A stretch of 7,475 bases of DNA, from the NCBI GenBank assembly GCA_027858455.1, contig JAQICQ010000045.1, positions 1 to 7,475 on the forward strand, given 5' to 3'. Source of the DNA: Elusimicrobiota bacterium. GTDB lineage: Bacteria; CG03; SLGR01; JAGXOG01. A program made the translations under genes and the position numbers. A model generated the notes under the pieces. It searched no databases and was not told where the DNA came from. It saw nothing but the letters and a program-made list of their open reading frames with translations. Numbering within the stretch: the first letter of the stretch is position 1; each line of letters opens with the position of its first letter. Below are positions 1 through 6,802 of this stretch, in pieces.

Positions 1-10
1 GTATTTCTTT

Positions 11-38
11 TTGATAATTAACATCAAAATTATATAAT
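11..38 (+). promoter_or_regulatory. Predicted sigma70-type promoter of the Mo hydroxylase operon
   Basis: A TTGATA -35 box (11-16) and a perfect TATAAT -10 box (33-38) are separated by 16 bases. Transcription would start near 45, leaving a leader of about 30 bases before the ATG at 75. No gene in the cluster down to 5174 has an obvious promoter of its own, so this one probably drives the whole operon. The boxes are seen directly; their activity is inferred. The surrounding AT-richness raises the chance of a fortuitous match. Confidence 0.6.
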
Positions 39-74
39 TAATGGCATGGGAAATCAAATTTAAAAATTAGCTTA

Positions 75-701
75 ATGTTAGATAAACAAAAAAATATAGA
101 TGCGGTAATCTTAGCGGCGGGGGCTTCCTCAAGAATGGGCCGTTCTAAAGCTTTATTGAGAGTTGGAAAGACCACATTTGCGGGTTTGATACAAAGCAAA
201 TTAAATAAAGCCGGCATAAAAAACATATATTTAGTATTGGGCGCCCGTGCGAATTATATAAAAAAAAATTTGAATACGGAAGGTTTAAATATTATAATAA
301 ATAATTCATGGGAAAAAGGACAGTTAAGTTCTTTAAAGAAAGCAGTGAAAAAGTTATCTCCCGAAACGGATGCGTTTTTGATGTGTCTTATAGATCATCC
401 TCAGGTTAAGTTAGATACTTTAAATAAAATTATTAAAACTTATCTGGAAAATGTTTTCCGGAAAAAAGCTGCCGATATCGTTTTGCCGGAATATAAAGGC
501 AGGGGAGGGCATCCTGTGATATTCAGCCGGAGCGTATTTAAGGAATTACTCAGGGTGCCGCTTAATAAAGGCGCGCGCGCGGTTGTCCGTAATAAAAAAA
601 ATAATGTTATCCGTGTTAAAGTAAACGACAGATATATCAGACAGGATATTGATACTGAAAAGGAATATAATAAAGTTGAACCAAAAAAGTCAGATATTTA
701 A
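75..701 (+). CDS. mocA: MocA/MobA-like molybdenum cofactor nucleotidyltransferase
   Basis: This 208-residue protein is an NTP-transferase-like (GT-A fold) enzyme of the MocA/YgfJ group. That group transfers a nucleotide, typically CMP from CTP, to molybdopterin, making the dinucleotide cofactor used by xanthine dehydrogenase-family enzymes. The nucleotide-binding signature LAAGASSRMGRSK is at residues 13-25, the metal-binding Asp of the L-I-D-H-P motif is D107, and G-R-G-G-H-P is at 142-147. Length is normal for the family (about 190-210). The ATG at 75 is the only start in frame after a stop at 39 and sits directly before the first beta strand, although it has no clear Shine-Dalgarno site. 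It is the first gene of the operon and overlaps the next gene, which is consistent with a dedicated cofactor supply for the enzyme encoded downstream. Whether CTP or GTP is used cannot be read from the sequence; CTP is inferred from context. Confidence 0.9.
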   Translation: MLDKQKNIDAVILAAGASSRMGRSKALLRVGKTTFAGLIQSKLNKAGIKNIYLVLGARANYIKKNLNTEGLNIIINNSWEKGQLSSLKKAVKKLSPETDAFLMCLIDHPQVKLDTLNKIIKTYLENVFRKKAADIVLPEYKGRGGHPVIFSRSVFKELLRVPLNKGARAVVRNKKNNVIRVKVNDRYIRQDIDTEKEYNKVEPKKSDI

Positions 702-1491
702 AAAAATAGCACAGCTTTCAGAAGCCGAAAAAGAGTTCGCGGTAGTTACAGTGGTATCTGCGACTGAAGGAACGCCGAGGGGCACCGGAACCAGGATGAT
801 AGTATATCCCGGCGGTGAAACTGAATTTACCGTAGGCGGAGGCAATTTAGAAGAGATAGCCAAAAAGAAAGCTCTCAAGGCATTAAAAGAAGGTGAAGAT
901 ACCCTGATTAATGCGGAATTAAAATTAAAAGGCAACGCAGGGATGGTTTGCGGGGGCGAGGCAGAACTGTATATAGAGGTTTTTAAATCATCTTCTGAAG
1001 TAGTTATTTTCGGAGGCGGGCATATAGGCCTGGCGCTGGCCGGTTTTTTTGACATACTGGGAGTGAAATACCGTATATTTGATAACCGGGAAGATTTTTG
1101 TTCAAAAGAACGCTTTCCCAATGCCGCAGGGGTTAGCTCTGTTGAATACGGAGATAAAATCATTACCGAAGGGTTAAATATTGGTGATAAATCTTACTGT
1201 GTTATAGTTACTCACGGACATATGGGAGATAAAAAAGTCCTCAAGTCTCTGCTTAAAACAAAGGCGCCCTATATAGGGATGATAGGTTCCGGAAATAAAG
1301 TTAAAGCCGTCATGGATATGCTTGCCGCAGAAAATGTAGATATTAAATCTGCTCAAGAAAGAATTTTTACTCCGATAGGTTTGGATATAGGAGGCGATAC
1401 TCCGGAAGAAATAGCTATATCTATTATAGCGGAAATATTTAAAATCAAAAACGGCGGCAGCGGTAAATCAATTAAGGATAAAGTAGAATGA
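676..1491 (+). CDS. xdhC: XdhC-family molybdenum cofactor insertion/sulfuration factor
   Basis: XdhC proteins bind the molybdenum cofactor, promote replacement of a Mo oxo ligand by sulfur, and deliver the finished cofactor to the large subunit. From the chosen start, the N-terminal XdhC/CoxI domain covers roughly residues 1-95 and includes the conserved M-V-C-G-G (C92). A Rossmann-like C-terminal domain begins at V-I-F-G-G-G-H-I-G (GGG at 113-115) and runs to about 260. The total of 271 residues is usual for the family. No ATG fits the start. TTG at 676 has AAAAGGA 11 bases upstream and matches the usual family N-terminus. TTG at 649 is open too but lacks a well-spaced ribosome site. The gene overlaps mocA by 26 bases and shares ATGA with the large-subunit gene, so translation is probably coupled. 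This is the only gene here that ends in TGA. Confidence 0.9.
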   Translation: MNQKSQIFKKIAQLSEAEKEFAVVTVVSATEGTPRGTGTRMIVYPGGETEFTVGGGNLEEIAKKKALKALKEGEDTLINAELKLKGNAGMVCGGEAELYIEVFKSSSEVVIFGGGHIGLALAGFFDILGVKYRIFDNREDFCSKERFPNAAGVSSVEYGDKIITEGLNIGDKSYCVIVTHGHMGDKKVLKSLLKTKAPYIGMIGSGNKVKAVMDMLAAENVDIKSAQERIFTPIGLDIGGDTPEEIAISIIAEIFKIKNGGSGKSIKDKVE

Positions 1492-3827
1492 CATCGCAAA
1501 AAACACTAGAGCCGAGAAAATTAACTAAGGGTTTTGCGACGGTTTCAAAATCCGTAGAGAGGCTTGACGCGGAAGATAAAGTAAAAGGAAAACCTATCTT
1601 TGCCGATGACTATGATATCCCAGGTACTCTTTATGCCAAGCATTTATATTCAGAATTTCCTCATGCAAAAATAATAGATATTGATATCACCAAAGCTCAA
1701 GCTTCTCCGGGGGTCAAAGGAGTTATTACCCGCGCGGATATTCCCGCCAAACATACTTACGGCAATGTCATTGATGACCAAAGAGCCCTGGCAGATGATA
1801 AAGTAAGATTTCTGGGAGATGTGGTATGCGTGGTAGCGGCAGAAACTATGCGTCAGGCTGCTGCTGCAATAGATAAAGTAAAAGTTAAATATAAGAAACT
1901 CCCGGCAGTATTTGATCCGCGTGAAGCGTTAAAAGAAGATGCTCCTCTTCTTTATAAAGAAAGAAAAACAAATGCCCAGATTCCCCCGAAAGTTCGTCAC
2001 GGTGATGTAGGGAAAGGTTTTAAAGAGTCGGATTTAATTATAGAAAAAAAGTTTACCACCCCGTTTGTAGAGCATTCCTATATTGAGCCGGAAAGCGCAA
2101 TAGCTTTTATAGATCAGCAGGGAACAATCCGGCTGAAAGGATCTTTCCAAAATCCTTTTACCGCCCGTGCCGCCATTGCGGGATTTTTAGGGGTGGGGCT
2201 GGGCAAAATAAGAATTCAAAAGACAGTTCTCTGAGGATCATTCGGCGGAAAAGACGAACTGATGTCGGCAATAGGCTGTCGCATTGCGTTGCTTGCGTTA
2301 AAAACCGGTCAACCGGTAAAGACAACATATTCAAGGGAAGAGTCGTTTTTAGAAAGTCACAAAAGAAATCCTTTTTATATGGATTATAAAGTAGGGGTGA
2401 CCAAAGACGGTACTTTAAAAGCAGTTAAAAGTAATATAGTAGTGGATTCGGGAGTTTATTGTTCGATGAGCCCGTATGTAGCTCTGCGGGGCATAGTTCA
2501 GGGCGCCGGGCCTTACCGGGTTGAAAATGTGCATTCGGATGCGGTAAGTGTCTATACAAATAATCCTTATACGGGCGCTATGAGAGGGTTTGGTTCTCCT
2601 CAGACCAATATAGCAATTGAAAGCATTATGGATATGATAGCTGAAAAACTTCATATTGATCCGGTGGAATTAAGGATAAATAATGCTCTTAAAAAAGGAG
2701 ATATCGCTCCGACCGGACAGAAAATAAATCATGAAGTCGGACTTACGGAAGCTCTCCAAAAAACAGCAAAAGCAATAGAGTGGCAGAAAAAGAGAAAAGA
2801 ATATTCAAAACCCCAGCCGGGACAATATAAAAAAGGAGTAGGTATAGCCTGCTGTATGAGGGGGGTATCCCTCGGTGCCGAGGGGGTAGATGCGGCGGCC
2901 GCTTCGGTTTCGGTTCAGTCCGACGGCAAGGTAATAGTAACCACAGGAATAACTAATCACGGCCAGGGTTCGGGGACTGTTATGTCTCAGATTGCGGCAG
3001 AGGTGCTCGGGATATCTATAGGCCGGATAACATATTTAGAACCGGATACTTCGCTTATACCGGATTCAGGTCCTACCGTTGCTTCAAGAGGAACTTTTAT
3101 GGGAGGAAATGCCACCAAAGACGCCGCGCTCAAGGTGAAAGCCCGGATGGTAAAGGTCGCTGCAGTAATACTTGAAGCGGCAAGAGAAAATGTCATTTCT
3201 TCGGACGGAAAATTTTATGACAGCAAAAGCCCGGATTTAGAAACTTCTTTTGACGAAGTTGTAAAAGCATGCAACAATAAAGCGATACCTCTTTTTGAAT
3301 ACGGCTGGTATTCTATGCCTAAAATACACTGGGATGAAGAGAAAGGGACGGGGGATCCGTATTTTACTTATGTCTATTCGGTTAACGCAAGCGAAGTTAC
3401 CGTTGATACAGCGACTGGTAAAGTAAAAGTTGATAATTTTGTCTCCGCCCATGATATGGGTAAAGCAATAAATCCGATAGGGTGTTACGGCCAGATGTTC
3501 GGCGGAGCTGCAATGGGTATAGGCTTTGCTCTTTATGAAGAGGTTGAAGTTGTCCGCGGCGAGATGAAAGACAGAAACTTTGACACCTACACGCTGCCAA
3601 CTGCCTGTGATGTTCCTGATTTTAAAGGTATAATAGTTGAAAGGCCCGACCCGAATGGCCCGTTTGGCGCTAAATCACTCGGAGAGCCCGCAACCGAAGT
3701 CGCCGCCCCCGCAGTGCTTAATGCCATAGCTCAAGCCACAAAAAAGAGAATTTATGACCTTCCCGCATCGCTTGAAAGAGTCCTTCTGGGAAAAAAATTA
3801 AGTAAATATAAGAAGAAAAAGGATTAA
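1488..3827 (+). CDS. xdhA: Xanthine dehydrogenase-family molybdopterin-binding large subunit with in-frame TGA (candidate selenoprotein)
   Basis: This is the catalytic subunit that binds the Mo cofactor and hydroxylates a purine or other heteroaromatic or aldehyde substrate. Read through the TGA at 2232-2234 it has 779 residues, normal for stand-alone large subunits. The N-terminal hammerhead domain (about 15-140) is followed by two cofactor-binding domains. Visible motifs are V-E-H-S-Y-I-E-P (the segment matching bovine Gln767, here Val), the loop U249-G-S-F-G-G-K255, A-M-R-G-F-G (R366), H-G-Q-G (491-494), and L-G-E-P, whose E733 corresponds to the catalytic Glu1261 of bovine xanthine oxidase. 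AAGGA lies 9 bases before the ATG. If TGA were a true stop, the products would be a 248-residue fragment and a 521-residue fragment starting at ATG 2262. That ATG has no good ribosome site, and the split would cut through the cofactor loop. Family assignment is firm; the substrate is unknown, and selenocysteine is inferred. Confidence 0.85.
2232..2234 (+). other. In-frame TGA, candidate selenocysteine codon (residue 249)
   Basis: The codons around it read T-V-L-TGA-G-S-F-G-G-K-D-E with no frame change. Relatives have G-G-x-F-G-G-K here, so TGA stands where glycine is expected; a single G-to-T change would turn GGA into TGA. The frame stays open for 531 codons afterwards and retains the family's catalytic motifs, which argues against an old pseudogene. 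The alternatives are selenocysteine, a very recent nonsense mutation, a base-call error, or UGA=Gly recoding. The last is disfavoured because no other coding region in the window contains an internal TGA. Confidence 0.55.
2243..2281 (+). promoter_or_regulatory. Possible bacterial SECIS-like hairpin just after the TGA
   Basis: Hand folding gives a lower stem pairing 2243-2248 with 2276-2281 (six pairs, two of them G-U). An internal loop follows (AAAA against nine bases), then an upper stem GAC 2253-2255 with GTC 2264-2266. This can be extended by a G-U pair closing a six-base loop. Without the extra G-U, the apical loop is eight bases starting with G, 21 bases after the TGA. This resembles the position of the SelB-binding loop in E. 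coli fdhF. The upper stem is short and the internal loop large, so the structure is only suggestive. Confidence 0.3.
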
Positions 3828-3832
3828 AATAT

Positions 3833-4687
3833 ATGTTACCTGAATTTAATTTTAAAAGACCTGAAACTTTAAGAGAAGCTCTTAAAGATTATTCTTCGGA
3901 AAATTACAAGCTTATAGCCGGCGGTACCGATATGATAGTGGAGATGAGGAAAGAAAAAGATATTGATTACGATATACTTGATATATCCGGGCTTGGCGAG
4001 CTAAAAGGCATAAAAAAAGAAAAGAGCAAAATTTACATAGGGGCTTTGACAACTTTTTCTGATGTTTTTACAAGCGCAGTAATAACAAAAGAAGCGCCTC
4101 TTTTAAAAGAAGCGGTCCGCAATGCCGGCAGTTTGCAGATAAGAAACCGAGGCACGATAGGGGGAAATATATGCAATGCATCACCCGCGGCCGATTCTGT
4201 CCCTGCTTTAGTCGCTCTTGACGCCGAAGTTAATCTTGTAAGTTCCGATGGCGAAAGAACTTTAAAGCTTGACGAGTTTATAACATGGCCGTATGACACA
4301 GATATAAAAGAAGACGAGATATTAAAATCCATATCGTTTAAACCCGCTGAATACACAGGGTATCATTTTTACAAGCTGGGCCGGAGGGAAGCTCTCGCTG
4401 TATCGCGCATGAATGTAGCCGTTTTGCTTAATATAAAAAATGGAATTATAGAGAGCGCAGTTATTTCTCCCGGAAGCGTTATGCCTACGCCGGGGCGCGT
4501 AAATGAAGCCGAGAGGCTTGCCGAGGGTAATAAACCCTCCGGGGAACTTTTTGAAAAAGCGGGGGTGAAAGTTAGTGAAATTATGATTGAACAGAGCGGC
4601 ATAAGGTGGTCTACAGAATATAAAAAACCGGTTATAGAGCAGATGGTTAAAAGGGCGCTCATCTTTGCGGCCGGTATAAAGACATAA
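3833..4687 (+). CDS. xdhB: Molybdenum hydroxylase FAD-binding (medium) subunit
   Basis: This 284-residue protein belongs to the CoxM/XdhB family. It holds the FAD that takes electrons from the two [2Fe-2S] clusters and passes them to an external acceptor. Both FAD-binding signatures are present: A-G-G-T-D at 29-33, and the T-I-G-G-N-I-C-N-A-S-P-A-A-D segment at 108-121. The C-terminal part (about 175-280) matches the CO dehydrogenase flavoprotein C-terminal domain. Length is typical (280-300). ATG 3833 is five bases after the large-subunit stop and has AAAAAGGA about eight bases upstream. No separate promoter is seen. No extra iron-sulfur cluster motif of the 4-hydroxybenzoyl-CoA reductase type is visible. 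Confidence 0.93.
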   Translation: MLPEFNFKRPETLREALKDYSSENYKLIAGGTDMIVEMRKEKDIDYDILDISGLGELKGIKKEKSKIYIGALTTFSDVFTSAVITKEAPLLKEAVRNAGSLQIRNRGTIGGNICNASPAADSVPALVALDAEVNLVSSDGERTLKLDEFITWPYDTDIKEDEILKSISFKPAEYTGYHFYKLGRREALAVSRMNVAVLLNIKNGIIESAVISPGSVMPTPGRVNEAERLAEGNKPSGELFEKAGVKVSEIMIEQSGIRWSTEYKKPVIEQMVKRALIFAAGIKT

Positions 4688-4703
4688 AAGAGTAAAAATT
4701 ATT

Positions 4704-5174
4704 ATGAAAAACATTAATGTAAATTTTAATTTAAACGGTGAAGATATAAGCATAGATTGCGAGCCGGCAAAAACACTCCTTGACCTTATACGCGATGATT
4801 TGGGGCTTAAAGGGATAAAACGGGGTTGTGAAATCGGAGAATGCGGAGCCTGTACGGTAATAATGAACGGAGAGGCCGTGGCTTCGTGTATGGTTTTAGC
4901 GCCCCAGACCGAAGGGGCTAATATTATAACTGTTGAAGGGCTTACTTCTGATGACAGTCTTCATCCTATACAGACAGCATTTATTAAAAAAGGAGCCGTT
5001 CAATGCGGTTTCTGCACACCGGGAATGATACTTTCAGCCAAGGTGCTTTTAGATAATAATCCGGCACCCACGCGAAAAGAGATAAGAATCGCTATTGCAG
5101 GCAATGTCTGCCGGTGTACGGGATATAAACAGATAGTTGACGCAATCGAGTATGCTGCGGAGTTAATGAAATAA
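4704..5174 (+). CDS. Molybdenum hydroxylase [2Fe-2S] iron-sulfur (small) subunit
   Basis: This 156-residue CoxS-type subunit carries the two [2Fe-2S] clusters that link Mo to FAD. The N-terminal plant-ferredoxin-like domain has C42, C47, C50 and C62 in C-x4-C-x2-C-x11-C spacing. The C-terminal helical domain has C101, C104, C136 and C138 (Q-C-G-F-C-T-P-G and C-R-C-T-G-Y). All eight ligands are intact, so the electron path looks complete. It starts 16 bases after the FAD gene and has only a weak ribosome site, suggesting translation depends on the gene upstream. The order large-medium-small places it last in the operon. E. coli calls this subunit XdhC, a name avoided here because the maturation factor shares it. 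Confidence 0.95.
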   Translation: MKNINVNFNLNGEDISIDCEPAKTLLDLIRDDLGLKGIKRGCEIGECGACTVIMNGEAVASCMVLAPQTEGANIITVEGLTSDDSLHPIQTAFIKKGAVQCGFCTPGMILSAKVLLDNNPAPTRKEIRIAIAGNVCRCTGYKQIVDAIEYAAELMK

Positions 5175-5212
5175 ACGGACCTCCTCCGCAAGTTTAGTGG
5201 GCAGCCCGGGTT

Positions 5213-5252
5213 GTTTCACTTTTAAAATAGATATAACCTTATAAGTGGAAAC
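5213..5252 (+). promoter_or_regulatory. Bulged leader hairpin upstream of trpB2
   Basis: GTTTCACTT (5213-5221) pairs with AAGTGGAAAC (5243-5252), giving nine base pairs with one bulged G and a loop of about 21 AT-rich bases. It may be part of a leader structure or a DNA operator. No matching regulatory family is recognised. Confidence 0.3.
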
Positions 5253-5276
5253 AAGAGGGCAAGGCTCGTAAAAAAG

Positions 5277-5301
5277 ATGATAGAGGCTCAGCCTCTATCA
5301 T
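5277..5301. terminator. Perfect palindrome, probable terminator between operons
   Basis: ATGATAGAGGC (5277-5287) pairs perfectly with GCCTCTATCAT (5291-5301) around a TCA loop, giving 11 base pairs. On the + strand it is followed by TAAAAC, not a T run, so it is not a textbook intrinsic terminator for the operon. On the - strand the stem is followed by CTTTTTT, which is a canonical layout, yet no - strand gene is visible upstream. Read on the +, it may end the Mo operon weakly, protect its mRNA 3' end, or attenuate trpB2. Confidence 0.5.
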
Positions 5302-5350
5302 AAAACAGAAGAGCAAATAAATTTAATGGTTTTAAAAAAAGGAGTTTAAG

Positions 5351-6709
5351 ATGGATGATTACAAAATTACTTTATCGGAAAACGAAATCCCGCAGAAATG
5401 GTATAATGTCATACCGGATTTAGTGACCCCTCTGCCACCCCCGCTTAAACCGGACGGCAGTCCGATAGGCCCGAAAGATTTAGCGCCCATATTTCCTATG
5501 GAACTTATCAAACAGGAGATGAGTCAGGAAAGATGGATAGAGATACCCGATGAAATCAGGCGTATTTGGAGACTCTGGCGGCCGTCACCGCTTCGTCGCG
5601 CGCATAATCTGGAAAAAGCGCTCGGCACTCCCGCAAGAATATATTATAAAGATGAAAGCGTATCCCCTGCCGGTTCCCATAAACCAAATACGGCCGTAGC
5701 TCAGGTTTATTATAATAAACAGGAAGGCGTAAAGACTATAGCAACAGAGACCGGCGCCGGTCAGTGGGGAAGCGCTCTTTCTTTTGCGACCCAGCTTTTC
5801 GGATTAAATGCCAGAGTTTATATGGTAAAAGTATCTTACGAGCAGAAACCATATCGGAAAATGCTTATGAGGACATGGGGAGGGGAGTGTTTTTCATCTC
5901 CGACTACCCGTACTCAGGCAGGCAAGGCAATTCTTGAAAAAGACCCGGATTCTCTTGGGTCTCTGGGAATTGCCATAAGTGAAGCTGTTGAAGACGCCGC
6001 AACGCATGATGACGTAAAATATTCGCTGGGCAGTGTTTTAAATCATGTCTGCACGCATCAGACAATAATAGGGCTGGAAACAAAAAAACAGCTTAAGATT
6101 GCCGGCGAATCTTCACCCGATACTATTATAGGATGTGTCGGTGGCGGAAGTAATTTTGCAGGTTTGGCGTTTCCTTTTGTTAAAGATAAGATAGACGGTA
6201 AAGAGGACTACGAAATAATTGCTGTTGAGCCGACAGCCTGCCCGACCCTAACCAAGGGTCCATACAGGTATGACCACGGTGATACCGCCAAGATGACTCC
6301 ATTAATGAAAATGTATACGTTGGGACACGATTTCGTCCCCCCGGGTATTCACGCCGGCGGCCTGCGTTACCACGGCGACGCTCCGCTTCTTTGCTCGCTT
6401 GTAAACGACAAAGTAATAAAGGCCAGGGCCTATCATCAGATTGAAGTATTTGACGCCGCTGTCCAGTTTGCACGGACCGAAGGAATGGTCTGCGCGCCTG
6501 AAACCGCTCATGCGGTAAAAGCGGCAATTGACGAAGCTGAAAAATGCAAGGAAACTGGCGAAGAAAAATGCATAGTATTTAACTATTCGGGCCATGGTTT
6601 CTTTGACCTTTCTTCGTATGAGGCTTATTTTGACGGTAAGCTTGAAGAGTATGAATATCCTGACGAACTTATAAAAAAATCCATTGCCAGTCTTCCCGAC
6701 ATAGATTAA
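5351..6709 (+). CDS. trpB2: TrpB2-type tryptophan synthase beta chain-like PLP enzyme
   Basis: This 452-residue PLP fold-type II enzyme condenses indole with L-serine (or O-phosphoserine in some TrpB2 proteins) to make tryptophan. The length, the long N-terminal extension with P-L-P-P-P-L-K-P, and Q-W-G in place of Q-H-G all mark the TrpB2 rather than the TrpB1 branch. The PLP lysine is K111 in G-S-H-K-P-N; the catalytic-loop glutamate is E133 in E-T-G-A-G-Q-W-G; the PLP phosphate loop is G-G-G-S-N at 264-268; and S-G-H-G is at 413-416. AAGGAG seven bases before ATG 5351 fixes the start. No trpA or other trp gene is adjacent. TrpB2 proteins usually do not pair stably with TrpA, so indole salvage is plausible but inferred. 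A link to the Mo operon is not evident. Confidence 0.93.
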   Translation: MDDYKITLSENEIPQKWYNVIPDLVTPLPPPLKPDGSPIGPKDLAPIFPMELIKQEMSQERWIEIPDEIRRIWRLWRPSPLRRAHNLEKALGTPARIYYKDESVSPAGSHKPNTAVAQVYYNKQEGVKTIATETGAGQWGSALSFATQLFGLNARVYMVKVSYEQKPYRKMLMRTWGGECFSSPTTRTQAGKAILEKDPDSLGSLGIAISEAVEDAATHDDVKYSLGSVLNHVCTHQTIIGLETKKQLKIAGESSPDTIIGCVGGGSNFAGLAFPFVKDKIDGKEDYEIIAVEPTACPTLTKGPYRYDHGDTAKMTPLMKMYTLGHDFVPPGIHAGGLRYHGDAPLLCSLVNDKVIKARAYHQIEVFDAAVQFARTEGMVCAPETAHAVKAAIDEAEKCKETGEEKCIVFNYSGHGFFDLSSYEAYFDGKLEEYEYPDELIKKSIASLPDID

Positions 6710-6760
6710 TTTTATATTATAGGTTATTTTTGGCAGGATATTATACATAGTAGTGTATTC

Positions 6761-6802
6761 GGACTGAGAAACGACACATTGGTGTCTTTTCTCCGGGCGT
6801 CC
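6761..6802 (+). repeat. 42-nt structured repeat, copy A
   Basis: This unit folds on itself. Bases 1-4 (GGAC) pair with 39-42 (GTCC), 6-11 pair with 28-33, then comes a single C-U mismatch, and GACAC (13-17) pairs with GTGTC (22-26) around an ATTG loop. The nine bases upstream (AGTGT, two variable bases, TC) also match copy B. Because the inner stem is followed by TTTT, this copy may also terminate transcription of trpB2, whose stop is about 50 bases upstream. Confidence 0.75.

Larger units (their letters stand above)
5175..5350 (+). other. Non-coding gap between the Mo hydroxylase operon and trpB2
   Basis: I see no gene in these 176 bases. They contain a small CGGA/TCCG hairpin right after the stop (5176-5188), a bulged hairpin (5213-5252), a perfect palindrome (5277-5301), and the strong ribosome site of trpB2, AAAAAAAGGAG ending at 5344. 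A weak promoter is possible: TTGTTT at 5211-5216 with TATAAC at 5232-5237, but the 15-base spacing is short. No recognisable tryptophan leader peptide, T-box or known riboswitch was found. Confidence 0.6.

Noticed and set aside
649..675. Use of TTG 649 as the xdhC start
   Set aside because: It lacks a properly spaced ribosome site and adds an atypical N-terminus; TTG 676 has AAAAGGA upstream and fits the family better, though 649 cannot be fully excluded.
2262..3827. Independent gene starting at ATG 2262
   Set aside because: The ATG lies inside the conserved cofactor loop region, has no well-placed ribosome site, and the upstream codons back to 2235 encode the conserved G-S-F-G-G-K motif in the same frame. 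One interrupted or recoded gene explains it better.
4322..4753. Long - strand open frame opposite the FAD subunit gene, and similar - strand frames elsewhere
   Set aside because: They lie wholly or mostly opposite well-supported + strand genes, show no recognisable family motifs, and have no plausible start signals. They are antisense shadows.
5175..5350. T-box, trp attenuator or other known riboswitch upstream of trpB2
   Set aside because: No T-box core sequence, no short leader peptide with tandem Trp codons, and no antiterminator/terminator pair followed by a + strand T run could be found.
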